Source: Bradysia coprophila (taxonomy: Eukaryota > Arthropoda > Insecta > Diptera > Sciaridae). Taken from it: 64,000 nt of DNA. Of the stretch, positions 1 through 11,905 are shown in pieces. Every line of letters begins with the position of its first letter. Within the stretch, counting starts at the first letter, position 1. The DNA lies in contig NC_050735.1 of the NCBI RefSeq assembly GCF_014529535.1, positions 1,612,001 through 1,676,000 of the forward strand. Reading direction: 5' to 3'. The notes under the pieces were generated by a model, which worked only from the letters and a program-made list of their open reading frames with translations, had not been told where the DNA came from and searched no databases. Made by a program: the position numbers and the translations under genes.

Positions 1-59
1 ACATTAAAGGCTTTTGATACGAATAGGTGTTTCGTACGGGTCGGCGTTAGCTATGTTTT
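1..59 (+). repeat. 3' end fragment of the 1.2-kb dispersed repeat
   Basis: These bases match the last ~60 bases of the repeats at 3842-5089 and 56816-58040, including the terminal block TTCGTACGGGTC and the tail ending in CTATGTTTT. The rest lies outside the window or is missing. Confidence 0.85.
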
Positions 60-399
60 TTTTTTGTTGTACCGGACGTCCATGAAGTGTTCCAATATCT
101 TTTTTTCATTTCTTGAAAGCTTACCATGCGACCGTTCAAAATAAACCAAATTCGTCATAAGGTACACACAAAGTCGATGAAGAGAAATTTTTTTTTATAT
201 TTATTTTGATTATTCTATCCTTATTGATCTACTTACAACGAAATATAAATTAAGCTTTGAGGGTACCAACAGTGTAAACTTATGTATCAATTCGCTAACT
301 CTATGTCAACTAGTGGTGTTAGTTTGAGTTGTACGTAAGCTCCAACCAAAGTGAGTGAGTAAAAAAAAAACTGGCGTTCGATGCTTTAACAAACATTTT

Positions 400-3300
400 C
401 TAATGCCATGCGAACAGTACATGAGCGACCATTAAATAGGCTGTTGCTACAATTACATTCCCAATCATGAGCGGAAAGCCGACCCTACAAGAAATGAATA
501 TAATTTAGTTTCATTTGAATTAAGGTAACCAATAGTTGATCGCGTTCCTCCAAATATTTTGTTTTGACTCGCGAAAGTCTTGTCCAGGAGCAAAGTCAAA
601 AACAAAAATATTTTTGAAACGATTCTGCTGTGATTTTGTAGTATCTAGTCAACCCTGCTTTCATCATAGATTATTACTTACTTGAAGAAATCCATAAAAG
701 TAAATTTATAGCCGTGCTGCTGAGCTACACCCGCACACACAACATTGGCAGAAGCCCCGATCAACGTCCCATTGCCTAAAAAATAATTCTTAAAATTGGC
801 TCTTAATTTTCAATCAGCCATTCCATTTTACCTCCTAAGCAAGCACCGAATGCCAACGCCCAAACAAGTGGTTGCATCGGCAATCCCAATTCTTCATTTT
901 CGGACAGTGATATGACAATCTTTATCATCATGGTCGTTAACGGTATGTTGTCGACGAACGCTGACGCTACTGCTGACACCTATGCAAACCCAATTTTACT
1001 GAACTGTATTGGGACGTCATTTGGATGCCACCAACTTACCCATAAAATGATCAGAATTGCAACAGCCAAACGGGCTTCTTCCGAAACGGCCAAAATAACA
1101 TTCTCCGTTTGCTGTCCAATCCAGGCGATTAATCCAAGCTCAGATAGCGCTTCCATGAGAACAAACAGAGCGGCGAAAAACAGCAAAGTGGTCCATTCAA
1201 CGTGATGGATTACAGCCTCAAGATCTTCACGATCAGCCAGTGCCAGCAGTAAAATTGCACCTAATAGTGCCACCCAACCAATGGACAATTTTTGAATTTC
1301 CGGTGCTGCATGCAGGAAAAAGAATAGGATGGTGAAGGTTAGCACAACGCCACACTTGATGAGTAAAATCTTGTTGCGAATTGGGAACTGACGATTGGAT
1401 TTGAAATTAATTTTCGAACATTTGTGCACTGAATTCAAGAGAAAATACTTTTTCCTGTAAGTCCTTGAGTGTTGTTTTGTAGGTGTCGGCCGGCAATTTT
1501 CCAGTGGCTAATCGTTTCTTCAACGTACGCTCCAAAAATGCGGCTTTTTTCGATAGAGTCTCTTTGACCAAATCTTCATCTCTTGTATATGAAGACAGGT
1601 TAGCCGCAGCTCGTTGCCAAACAGCTAGTTCTTGACGTAATTCTTGGATGCCTCTGGGTTCGGTGAAACGGAGACTGTCCATGTTTCGGAATGTGAATCG
1701 AATTTGAAAGTACGTTTGTATAATCACAAAAATGATTCCACAAGCCATGTGCCCGGTGAAATTGAGAAAATTGATGCCCTGTCCGAAATACGTAAATTTG
1801 ATCATTTAAGTTGATTGCATACGAAGAAAATACTTACGGAAGCGACGACATCTGCGTTCGATGAGATAATAACATTTGGTGGATCTCCGACTGAAATTTG
1901 TAAACAGTAAGTGGACGTCGTTCCATTTTATTAAAGAAACCAATCGTTACCTGGTGTAAGAGTTCCCCCAACATTTGAATAAATAACCATTGTCATCAGT
2001 ATGGGCACTGGGTTCAGGCCCATTACTTCACACAATCTGATCGTAACAGGAGTCATCAGAAGTATGGTGGTAACGTTGTCCAAAAACGCTGATAAAACAG
2101 CAGTGAATAAGGCTAGACAGGTAATTAATGGCCAAACCTTTCCACCTGTAATCTAAATCGGAAAGATAGCCTCAAGTTTAACAAAAAGCTTTGATATCAA
2201 TTCCATCGTTCTACCTTATAAGCATAAACAGCCAAATAGTCGAAAACACCAGTCTCTGACAATATAGCCACCAAGAGCATCATTCCAAACAGCAGCAGTA
2301 AAGTTTCAATGTCTATCCAACTGATGATCTCTTCCATGTCGGGCTTTTGGTGCATTAGCGATAATACGCCTAAGGCCAGTGTGCTCGCTGTGATTGCAGC
2401 GAACGTTCGATGAACGATTTCCCATATAATCAGAACGTACAAACTCAACAGGACAATGGCCGCACTGATTACGCCAATATTTTCGTTCATTGGTGATGGA
2501 TCGAACGTGAAAATAAACGGCAGTCCAGTGTCAATGTTTGTATGCATATTAACACGCAGCACACCTCCTTCATTTTGAAGCTTAGCGAAAGCTTCATCTC
2601 CAATGTCAAAATTAACTTTCACATCAATTTCTTCGGTATGTCCGATCTCGTCTACATTGACGACTGGAATGTGACTCATTGATGTGATAATCTCAGCCTG
2701 ACCATCATGATCATGCCCATTAAGAAGCTCGAAGTGGACGTACAGAAAGTTAGTGATATTCGGTAGATCTCTTTCGACGAATGCTCCTCGAAGGGTAATA
2801 CCAATTCGTTGACCGCGAAGTGATTCGTGAATTAAGTGCGCTGTAATACATCGCGTTTGATATTTATAAATTATCCCATCAAGCTACTGTAGAAATGGTG
2901 CAAACTTACTTCGATTTTCGTTTGGTGAAACCGATATCTGCCGAGGTTCTACTTCTTTATCGCCGTAGGTCATCAGTACAAATGTGAAAAAGATCCATAC
3001 TGCAACCAAAACTCCAATTTTGATGCGATGAAACCATGTCATTAGCTAATGTTATGAATAGTCAAGAAATGGAAATTCGAAAAGAACAATTTGTTGTACC
3101 TTTGTACGTTCGTGTTTTTCAGCTGTTGGTTCGGTGTGATGTCCATTATGTGTTAAATGACATCTGTAGGGAATACAGGTGATGATTTTTATACAGTTAA
3201 GGTAATTCAAATGGAAATAAACGAAATCGAAGACTTTCTTCTTACAAAAACCGACTGCTCTTTTCGTAGAATAACGAACATAAGAATCAGTCAGACAGTT

Positions 3301-6300
3301 TTATTTGTTTGTTTTGCTCTTAATGTATGTACAAATTTTCTATTCGTTTTATTTATGACGATGAATTATTATGAAATTTGTTTATAATAATTGTATTCCA
3401 CACAGTGTGATATTCAAGGAATGATAAAATAAATGCAATAATTTAAAAAAAAGTCATTCACGTCGTAAGGCCGCCTTCAATTTCAAAATATACCGCATAG
3501 CAGGTCACTTTAACGCTTACGAAAAAAGGGTCTCTTTGTCTTCTCTTTGTTTACTCTTTAAACAATAGAAAAGATGAGTGATTTAGCTAAATGGAGACAA
3601 AACGGAGGGGTTTTTTGTAAGCAGAAATCAAGCCTTAGTTTTTAACACTTATTGTATGACGTCAGCGGTATTTTGTCCAACTGCTATTTGCAAATAAATA
3701 AACTTTTAGCCGACCTATGGTGTGAATTGTGAATTTCCACTGCTTAATCTTACAAATTTTTAAATTTCACTCTAAGCTTCATCTTAAGTCTAGAAAGTTT
3801 AATGAAGATATCTGAAGCAGAATTTATAAAAAATCATTTTTAGACCCGTACGAAGTACTGGGGTCTTATAGGTTTACGCATACGTTTGTAACACGTCGAA
3901 TTGGACTCCCTGAGTAAGGGGAAACCTAGTGTGGTTGTCTAGAGATGCCAAATCAGTGAAAAAAAAGATGTCCGTCTGTCCGTCTGTCCGTCTGTCCGTC
4001 TGTCAAGTTATCGTGCAGACGGAACTTGAGTAAAACGTATCCGATTTTGAAAATTCTTTTTTTTCCCGTTTGATAATGTCAAAAGACAGGCTAAGTTCGA
4101 AGATGAGTGATTTTGGATCGACCCCTCCCGAGCTGTGGCCCAATAAGTGCTATAAGGTTTTTCGAAGATATCTCCGGACATTTAAACGTTACACTTGTAA
4201 GTGATACGTCAAATAAAAGGTAACGTGGAGTATTTTGTCAATATCTCGAGTAAATTTTGAGCGAATTTCATGAATTTTTTTTTGTTTGAAAGGTATTAAC
4301 GAATGTAAAGCGTCGGTAAAATTTCCGGTCTTCTAACAAAATGGCTGCCGGTGGCCATATTGGATTTTAATAAAAGTGATATATATTGGGGAAAATTGTA
4401 CTTAGAGAGTTTCTGTTAGCATGGAAATAATTTGTTATGTGTGTGAGGTGTTTCAGGCATTCCATATATGGACATCTATATATATCTATATTCACCTATA
4501 TTGAGCTATATTTTTTTTATTATTAAAGTAAGCCGCTCTACTAGCGTAGAGCACGCACGGGGGCCTCCGTTTGGGCCCATTGTACTGTATTGAGCTATAT
4601 ACAGGCATATAGAGCTATATAATAGCATATTCATCTGTGAAATGTTTATTTATAGGAAAATATAGGTAAATATAGCGGTATATAGTTGTTTAAATAGGAA
4701 TTTATGAAAGTTGACTACGTACGGGGCTGTCTATATTGCCTCCGGCAATCTATTTTTTGTATATGCTAACAAGGCAAAGAGTGGATAATGTAAGTGATTT
4801 TAAAGGGCGAATAGCTTTTCAGTAGAGAATGAAGTAAAAGAAATGAAGAGTTTCACAGTAAAGGCTTTTACGTGTTACGGCATGTTTCATTTTCATTTAC
4901 ATTGCCTAATCACGTAAAGCATTGTACTTACGAGGTTCCAAGTTGTTATTTGACAAGTGGGGAATACAACCATCCCCTTCGGGTCGGGCTGTAACACCCC
5001 ACTTATCAAATACACAACTTGGAACCTCGGAAGTAATATACTATTGATACGAATAGGTGTTTCGTACGGGTCGGCGTTAGCTATGTTTTGAACTGTATCT
5101 AATCTTAGTCCCGTCCACACCCGACATCCTGACAATGACTAAGCAAAGTTCGCAATGCATATTTTTCAGATTTAATTTGTGAGAAGTAAGTAGACATCAG
5201 TTAAAAAACATATCAAGGACATTCTACTTTTGACGCAAATCTGTGTAAGCCAAGCACAGTCAATCGTAACAACGTACCATCATTTGCACTGCACTCGACA
5301 ATGACATGAAAAGCATCTTAGTTGAATGGACTTGTTTTTATAAGTGTACATCGAATGTGACCGCTGTCCGATTCTGGTATCCGAAATCCAGATAGGTAAA
5401 TACTGGTGCGTTGGTAGTAATACAAAAGTTTTTTTTTAACAATTTCCACTTACGAATCTTTTTCCGTCGTTTTTATTCCCCCATCAACGTTTATTATGCA
5501 GATATTTGTCAGTTCGCCATTTCCATTGCTTGTTTTATGTTCATTTTCACTTTCGTATGGTAATGGATCCACGTCCTCTGCGATTGGTCCTTTAAAAATC
5601 AAATTACGAAAATTATTCCTCTACTATCACATCTCGTAATTACAAGGTTCTGAAAGAACAGGTTAAGACATTTCGATATTTTTTTTTGTTAAGTTGAAAT
5701 TTTTAAACCTAGTTGGCGCTACAGGAAAGTTTTGATCACACCGCCTTCGTGGTCAACTCGAAAGTGCTTAACCTGTTCTTTCTGAACCTTGCGTAATTTC
5801 ACATGATAATTTTTTTAGTTGCATAACTTCTTGTAGTGATTTTTTCCGTTACATCAGCCATTAGCGCCGTTTAACTTAAAACTTCTAACGAACAAGCAAA
5901 TATATTGAATTCAATTCAAATGATACTTTCGGATGATTGACTACTGCTGTCTCTGTTCAAGTGCCACTTATTTCAATTAAACATTTCTTAGTTCCGATAT
6001 CTTGTAAGATACTTCTTGAAGTCGGATCTAATCAAAGAAAGTTGGCATCGTTTCGTAGAGTATAGTTGTGCAAATACATACATTAATACGTGCTCGTGTA
6101 AGCCGACTCATATAGAATGGAACTCCAACTAAATAGAAATAGCCTTTTTTAGGTCATGCAGATCGCAATTTTACTAGATATGCGGGAACACACCAGTTTT
6201 GATGAGTTTACATACAAAAACATTCAACACATCATCACGGAGACGAGGTAAATTTTTGTATGAAATCTGCCATTTTATCGTCAACTGAAGTGTGTTACCC

Positions 6301-8348
6301 GCGTATCTGTATCTGCTTGACCACCCCAAAGTCCCTCTACAAAAAATGAAATGGAAAGTGAGCTATTCATATGAATACTCTGATGGTCCGTTGCTAAAGC
6401 GTAACGTTAAAATATCGAATGTAAGAATTACGTAACTAAGGCAGATTTCTGGAAAAATGATGAGCGGTAGCAGAATTCGTGACGCAGTTGTACTCCCATA
6501 AGAAAAGAAACTATTGAACGGAATATAACAAAAACATATTCGCCACGTGGGTAGGCCTGAATTGTGAAGAATTTGTGTATCGACAGTGCTAAGTTTTGTA
6601 TTCGTATTTCATTTCTGTTTGCTATCAACAGTGCGGCATAAGTCCAATAACAGATAAGAGAGTAGCCATTCGAAAAATCAATTATAAAATTATGATAATT
6701 GGCTATATCGCTAGAACAATGGACTGAAGTTCCGCGTTACAATTAAATTATTTTGTTACAACGTATTGTCTCAGTGTTTCATTGATAAATATTTTTTGTT
6801 TCTTCAAAACAACAAACTTTCATACTAAAATTATCGCTGAACGATTTTTATAACAATTCCATAAAACGGAGATAATGACAAACATCCAAGACATCAATTT
6901 TCAAGTAGTTAATCTTTCTGATTAATGATTTCTTGCTGGTACTTCACGTGCAGTTAAACATTTATTAATCATCATCGTTAATCATCGATTAATGTTTGTC
7001 ATAAAACCGTTTATTGACTGAGCGAGAAAATTTAGTTACTGGAAAGTTTTTTGAACCAGCAATCCAAATGGGCATTTTATTATATTGGTTTTTAGTGAAG
7101 GATCAACATTAATTGGTAAGTTCTTCTTTAATAATAAATTGATGCCCGTCACCTGAAGCTTTTTTCATACTTAACACAATCAATCACCTCAATCAGTGAG
7201 TCTGTCTTTGAACTATTCAAACGACCATAAACAATAAAATTAACTACAACCAGAACTCACCATGCAACTTTTCATGTTCCTGTCTAATTATCGCTAGGCT
7301 TGGATCTCCTCTAATCATATCTGGTAAACTGCGCCATACTTTCAGTGCTCCTTCCGTCACTTCACTGCAAAGTAGAAAGGATATTAAATTTCTTTCTTTC
7401 GTAAAACTAGAACGCAATTCATAATCATTTTATGCATCTAAGGCTTCTCAGCAACATCGGGTCAAGATTTCACTCCTTTAAGATTCTTAATGTTACTCCG
7501 TTGAATGGTTATGTATCAAAGATTAAGACCTTGCAAATGTTTGAGTACTTCATTATACCACAATAGCAATAGTCGGCGACTGTGGTATCACTTTGATAAT
7601 AAAACGTTTTCTTAGCACTCATTGACAATAAAGATTTTGAAATCTTACCTGTGGCAGGTAATCTGTCTCCAGGTAATGTTGAGAAAATCACACAAAAAAC
7701 GAGTTACCTGCTGCAGATAACTTTATTTTCCATATGAATTAAACTTACCTGAAGACAAATTACCTGTGCCACAGGTGAGATTTTAAGATCTTTTTTGTCA
7801 GTGCTCATTGAATTAATGAAGTAACTCAAGCTCAACTGAAAATCGTTACTGTTACTAGATAGATTCTGAACTCACTAATGCGTTGACGAGACTTACAACC
7901 AATATTTACGGAATACAGCAAAAAAAATCCTATCTACTAACCTACCTACCACAACGACACGCCTCCAAGCTCGTTTTCTACACTCTGACTAGTCTTACCG
8001 AGCGCCACTTCGTTCCTTTAATTCAAGCAACAGATAACGAAATTGAGACACTTATTGAGATAATTCGAAATAAAATTTACAACTTTTCACGATAGACGTG
8101 TAGACAGACAGTAAGACAGTCTTTGAACTTTCGATGGAATATCCTCCTTGCTAAAGGACTTTTCACTTCACTATTTTTGTGAATTATGAAACCTTATGTT
8201 TCGGTACTCCCACAGGTTCGCGTGATACAATTTCCAAGTAGCAAAAACTCACTTAGAATCAAGTAAAACTAACTAACCTTGATGGAAACACAAAATCATC
8301 CTGAATTTGGTTCCGTCTGCGTACAATTTTCCCCGATGAAATTTTCAT
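400..8348 (-). CDS. P protein / OCA2 (hoepel-type) membrane transporter, copy A
   Basis: Predicted 798-residue multi-pass protein of the P/OCA2 family (ArsB/NhaD-like permease fold), which in animals acts in melanosome or endolysosomal membranes and affects luminal pH or ions. Thirteen exons in coding order: 8348-8278, 7364-7261, 5589-5454, 3163-3100, 3045-2910, 2840-2215, 2152-1951, 1890-1838, 1778-1449, 1387-1040, 979-832, 775-682, 484-400. All join in phase with GT-AG introns. A basic cytosolic N-terminus (1-125) leads to TM1 near 133-151, then a luminal loop with an N-glycosylation site (NIT), then the transporter core. Both duplicated half-motifs are present: AFLDNVTT (Asp404-Asn405) and AFVDNIP (Asp700-Asn701). 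The length is close to human OCA2 (about 838). The start is the first ATG and follows a TATA-like box. Intron 3 carries the 1.2-kb repeat and intron 1 a hAT-like MITE. Orthology to hoepel1 versus hoepel2 cannot be told here. Confidence 0.9.
4512..4588 (-). mobile_element. 5'-truncated retroposon tail with 12-bp target duplication
   Basis: This 77-base segment is absent from the other copy of the host repeat. The 12-base word ATTGAGCTATAT lies directly on both sides (4500-4511 and 4589-4600). On the minus strand it ends in an A-rich tail with TAA units, preceded by a hairpin GCTCTAC-GCTA-GTAGAGC. These are the marks of target-primed reverse transcription of a non-LTR element or SINE 3' end. 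Too short for family assignment. Confidence 0.75.
4870..5043. mobile_element. Palindromic MITE inserted in the 1.2-kb repeat
   Basis: Absent from the other repeat copies. Arms at about 4925-4962 and 4996-5034 are inverted copies of each other (TACTTACGAGGTTCCAAG and its complement), around a centre containing CCCTTCGGGTCGGGC. Related sequence reading CAATCACGTAAAGCA then ACTTCCGAGGTT is found at 15975-16010. Confidence 0.7.
5637..5798. mobile_element. MITE with ~30-bp inverted repeats
   Basis: The left end reads ACAAGGTTCTGAAAGAACAG and the right end is its near complement, with AATT at both outer edges. No coding content. Intron 2 of P gene copy A. Confidence 0.65.
6176..6309. mobile_element. 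Short palindromic MITE
   Basis: Ends AGATATGCGGGAACACACC (6176-6194) and GTGTGTTACCCGCGTATCT (about 6291-6309) are inverted copies. Intron 2 of P gene copy A. Confidence 0.55.
7626..7803. mobile_element. hAT-like MITE with 8-bp target duplication
   Basis: The 8-base word CTCATTGA flanks the element at 7618-7625 and 7804-7811. The ends are imperfect inverted repeats of about 45 bases containing CACCTGTGGC and AGGTAAT blocks. The element starts with CA and ends with TG. An 8-bp duplication is typical of hAT elements. Intron 1 of P gene copy A. Confidence 0.7.
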
Positions 8349-8517
8349 TTGGTTTTCACCTGACGAATACAGCCCGAAAATCAGAGATTTATTTTGCAGT
8401 ATAAAATCACAGTCACTCGAATTTTTCACAGTTAAACTTTATTTATATGACTGGAGTGTCCATTACTGGATCGAACCAGAGTTATTCAAGTAAGTTTTCC
8501 GATATTGTCGAGTTTAA

Positions 8518-8527
8518 GTATTTATAC
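8518..8527 (-). promoter_or_regulatory. TATA-like box of P gene copy A
   Basis: The minus strand reads GTATAAATAC 170 bases before the start codon. The same 10-mer sits 136 bases before the start codon of copy B, and both lie downstream of a GGCCAA block. Confidence 0.5.
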
Positions 8528-9619
8528 CTCTGATACCAAGTGCAGCCACCAATATCGAACAATTGAAATTGGCCGAAAGAAAAATTGTATAAAAATCTTG
8601 TCACGAGTGAACGGAAGTATTACGCGAAAGCTCCGTTAATATACACAAATGGTCTTACAAACTAAGACTTAATGAGCTTAAGAAAGTTCGGTTACCGTCG
8701 TTGGCAATGACAAATTGAAACTGTATATTGATCAATTACGTTTAAATACATAAAATCACTTACAGCACTAATAGAACCCCGTTTATCTTTATGAGAACTT
8801 ATGTTTTCGCGTTATCGAGCAAGTTCTGGGAAAGATAAAAGACATTGTTGTACTAGGTTTCTAAGTGATTTTTTTGTATTTTTGTTTGTAGCCTAGTATT
8901 TAAAGCAGATATCTCGTGCTAATAACCAAGTGAATTGCAGTTTCAATTTGCCGATATTTAAAGAAACAAATACGCGATAACGTAACGTTTTTTCCCTTTG
9001 GAGAACAGCAGAAATTTGAACGATAATGGTCAATTGAAAAAGGTATTGTTTAGACTTTAGTCGCTTTTGCATGAAGTAAAGCCAATATCTAAAAGTAACA
9101 AATTAACCCTTAACGCAAAGAATCACTAATTCGCAACCGTCTCGCGCTCGCTGTTTTGTCGCAGTAAAAGAGCGTTTTCGCCAATTGATCGGGAGCACCA
9201 TTTATATCTCATTTATTGGTCAATCAATAGCTTATGAGAAACGGTGTAAAGATAAGCGATTGCGGATTAATATTTGATTATAACCAAGAGAGTTGCCAAT
9301 TGATATATCAGTAAGAAGTAAGAATGACAAATCCATTTCTATTATTAAATCGCTCAAAAATCAGATGAGCTTCACAAGTTGTTTTTTTTGAGGTTTGCGC
9401 GTGAATTTTTTGTCATTGTGTGATTTTCAATAATTGATCTAGTCACAATTCGTTCTTCATAGGCACAGAGATATTTAAAGGTCGATCGATTAGGTTGTTT
9501 CCAGAAGAGTTTTTTTGTGACTTTATAACTTGTAGGGGCCTGCCGTTGTTGATCAGAAGGTTTATCAATATTTATTGAGTATCGCAAAAGTATTGACCCG
9601 ATATTTGATCGACACTATT
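8528..9619. other. Intergenic, no gene seen
   Basis: AT-rich DNA upstream of P gene copy A. It probably carries that gene's promoter. No credible coding region or clear repeat family was recognised. Confidence 0.5.
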
Positions 9620-9955
9620 AATGTCAACACCATTCATGTCGGTCGACAGACACTATCCATGTGGGTCGTCGACACTATTCATGTCGGTCGTCGACACTAT
9701 TCATGTCGGTCGTCGACACTATTCATGTCGGTCGTCGACACTATTCATGTCGGTCGTCGACACTATTCATGTCGGTCGTCGACACTATTCATGTCGGTCG
9801 ACACTATTCATGTCGGTCGTCGACACTATTCATGCCTGCACTATTCATGTCGGTCGTCGACACTATTCATGCCTGCACTATTCATGCCGACACTATTCAT
9901 GCCGACACTATTCATGCCGACACTATTCATGCCGACACTATTGATATCGACATAA
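9620..9955 (+). repeat. 22-bp minisatellite with 15-16-bp variants
   Basis: Tandem units of 22 bases built from ACTATTCATGTCGGTC plus GTCGAC. They shorten at the 3' side to units reading ACTATTCATGCCGAC. About 17 units are visible. The unit length is not a multiple of three and the unit has no stop in any forward frame, so three overlapping open frames appear; these are not genes. Confidence 0.95.
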
Positions 9956-11100
9956 TTGGTCGATGAAGAAATTGGATGGTGTTAATTTATGGTTTAATGA
10001 AGTGATTAATATCCAATCTCTACATTTTGAACCATTTATTGATCATAGATCATAAGATTCAGTAAATTTGTGTACAGTGACTGAAATGTCTAGTCCTAAA
10101 TAGGCGTTTGAAAATGAACAGATAATTTTGAAACGCTTGGTATATCCCATTGATTCAAATCTAACAAAATCACTCTCCTTATTCACATGTTGAATAAATC
10201 TGTTTACAAATTCACGAATGAAAACATCATAAAGACATAAAGATATCCTATCTTAAACCAGCTAATTCAAGTTTTGTCCAATATATAGGTTGGGCTGTAT
10301 ATCATCTCATATATTATCTCGAATATCGTAGTGGGAAATTTTTTGGAATAAAAGTGTTTAACACGTTACTCGTCCAATTGTAATGATACATTGCAACAAA
10401 GGGACCGTTCATTATTTTCATCGCACAAAAATAGACGATTTCCAGATTAGTCCAAAATTAGTAAACGGAAAGGAAAAGGTCTGCAAAATCATTTTAACCT
10501 TCGAGCGCATTTAATGAACAATGTTTTCACAGCTGTATCGTATTTCGAATTGATTTCTGTGAAATCTGAAGCTTCCACTTCCGTTTGGACCTAACCGAAC
10601 CAAAATTTTCCGCAATGGATTTTTCGGTTGTACGAAACTGTTTGATTGAACTGCTGGACTTTTCAGGTGTACCTCTGTTCCTATTAATAATGTGTAATTG
10701 TGACAAATCATCCACTTCAAAAAAATTAAAAAAGAATTAAAACAAAAATATTATCTGCGCTCAAAGCTGATACAGAAATAGAAATGAATGAAGTGCTTTG
10801 GTCAATGGTAACAAAATAGCAACATCTTGTAATTTAATAATAATTTTTATCGGAATTGGCACATCAATCATAATAAATTTTGAAAACAATGCGCCCAACG
10901 AGCAAATATAAATAGTTAGTGTACAACCTATTTATACTTACTTTGTTGCATTATTTGCTGTATGAATTTTATTGCGACTCCCTACAGTTTTGGCTTAAAA
11001 ATACAACATCGAACTGAGTTTTAGCAGAAGTGATGTATTTAATGTGCCTGTGCCGCGCTGTAGCTGTTGATCTCTAAGACTTTAATAGTTTTTTCATGCT
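9956..11100. other. Intergenic, no gene seen
   Basis: AT-rich sequence without a coding region of recognisable composition. Open frames near 10511-10720 are short and resemble nothing known. Confidence 0.5.
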
Positions 11101-11106
11101 AGCGAT

Positions 11107-11322
11107 GAGAAAATCCTGATTTTGTCCACTATGAAGCGTTGTGCAAATGTTGTCATTCTGAGAGCCGCCATTTTAGGTGAGAAAATAAGCATTTTCTCCC
11201 CTAAAATAACTGGTTCAGCCATATTATGTGAAAAAATGGTCATTTTCTCACCTAAAATGGCTGAATACCAAAACACGCTATTTATTTTATTTTCTTCAAA
11301 GTGGACAAAAATACGGATTTTT
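11107..11322. mobile_element. Palindromic MITE
   Basis: The block GCCATTTTAGGTGAGAAAAT and its exact complement form inner arms around a short spacer. Outer arms include AATCCTGATTTTGTCCAC and its near complement. Both strands therefore show look-alike open frames of about 80 residues, which are by-products of the palindrome. Confidence 0.75.
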
Positions 11323-11351
11323 AAAAAGGTTGTACTCACTGCTCACCTCGG

Positions 11352-11427
11352 GGAGAAATAGGAAATTCCACCTTGAGCGGCCCTCGCTTCGCTCTTGGTG
11401 ATATTTCCTATTTTTTCTCATTGGTTA
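11352..11427. mobile_element. Short palindromic element with a GC-rich centre
   Basis: Arms GAGAAATAGGAAATTCCACC and GGTGATATTTCCTATTT face each other around a centre GAGCGGCCCTCGCTTCGCTC. A half copy with AACCAAGGGAGAAAATAG and ATTCCACC is seen at 29453-29480. Confidence 0.65.
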
Positions 11428-11846
11428 ACAAATAACTATTTCAATGCGAAGTATGTGCAGCGGTTGCATCAGGGGGCCACATACACTTCATTTGTAAAAT
11501 GACCAAAATCTAAAGATTTCATTCAAAAATCCAAATGGCAATCCGGGAATTACCGGGATTTGCAGTATGGCCAGACCGGGTCTGAGTTGCACTAATAAAA
11601 TCAAATGTGTGTTCAACGTACGACTTTTCTTTGTATACCTCCTAGTGTTATGACACATGTCTAGACCTCTCTAATATCGACGAACATAAGTTTCTTCCAA
11701 GCAACTTATAAGTCGAACAAAATAAACCGAATATGAACTATCCATAGAATCTATGTAGTTACAACTAGAACCAATAAACGTAACTAACTATCCATAGAAC
11801 TATAACCACAACTTATTTTTCTTTGTTATTTTGACAACTACATTGT

Positions 11847-11895
11847 CATCCGTAGAGGCATAACCTCAACACTGTAGGTTATGCCTCTATGGATG
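11847..11895. repeat. Near-perfect hairpin
   Basis: CATCCGTAGAGGCATAACCT is followed after 8 bases by its complement with one mismatch. It is probably the centre of a larger MITE spanning roughly 11690-11950, and lies outside any gene. Confidence 0.6.
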
Positions 11896-11905
11896 ACGGT
11901 TTGAC

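Larger units (their letters stand above)
3842..5089 (+). repeat. 1.2-kb dispersed repeat, copy A
   Basis: Homologous along its length to 56816-58040 and, at its 3' end, to 1-59. It begins AGACCCGTACGAAG and has the inverse block TTCGTACGGGTC close to its other end, so the ends are imperfect inverted repeats. It includes a GTCCGTCT microsatellite near 3969-4003 and a run of short TATAG-type palindromes near 4480-4700. No coding capacity is seen, so it is non-autonomous. This copy lacks about 250 bases present in the other copy and has gained two insertions (4512-4588 and about 4870-5043). It lies in intron 3 of P gene copy A. Confidence 0.85.

Noticed and set aside
1440-1500. Frame break inside P gene copy A (stop after DLQEK)
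   Set aside because: Copy B has the matching ~60-base GT-AG intron at the same place, so both have a short intron rather than a disabling mutation.
9620-9955. CRISPR array
   Set aside because: Units are contiguous with no unique spacers and the context is an insect nuclear genome.
9575-9966. Three overlapping forward open frames of 97-126 residues
   Set aside because: They are translations of the 22-bp minisatellite in its three frames; the repeat has no stop, so openness carries no information.
11094-11361. Two look-alike proteins of about 80 residues on opposite strands
   Set aside because: Both arise from the inverted-repeat element; the shared AILGEKM and IFSPKMA words reflect the palindrome.
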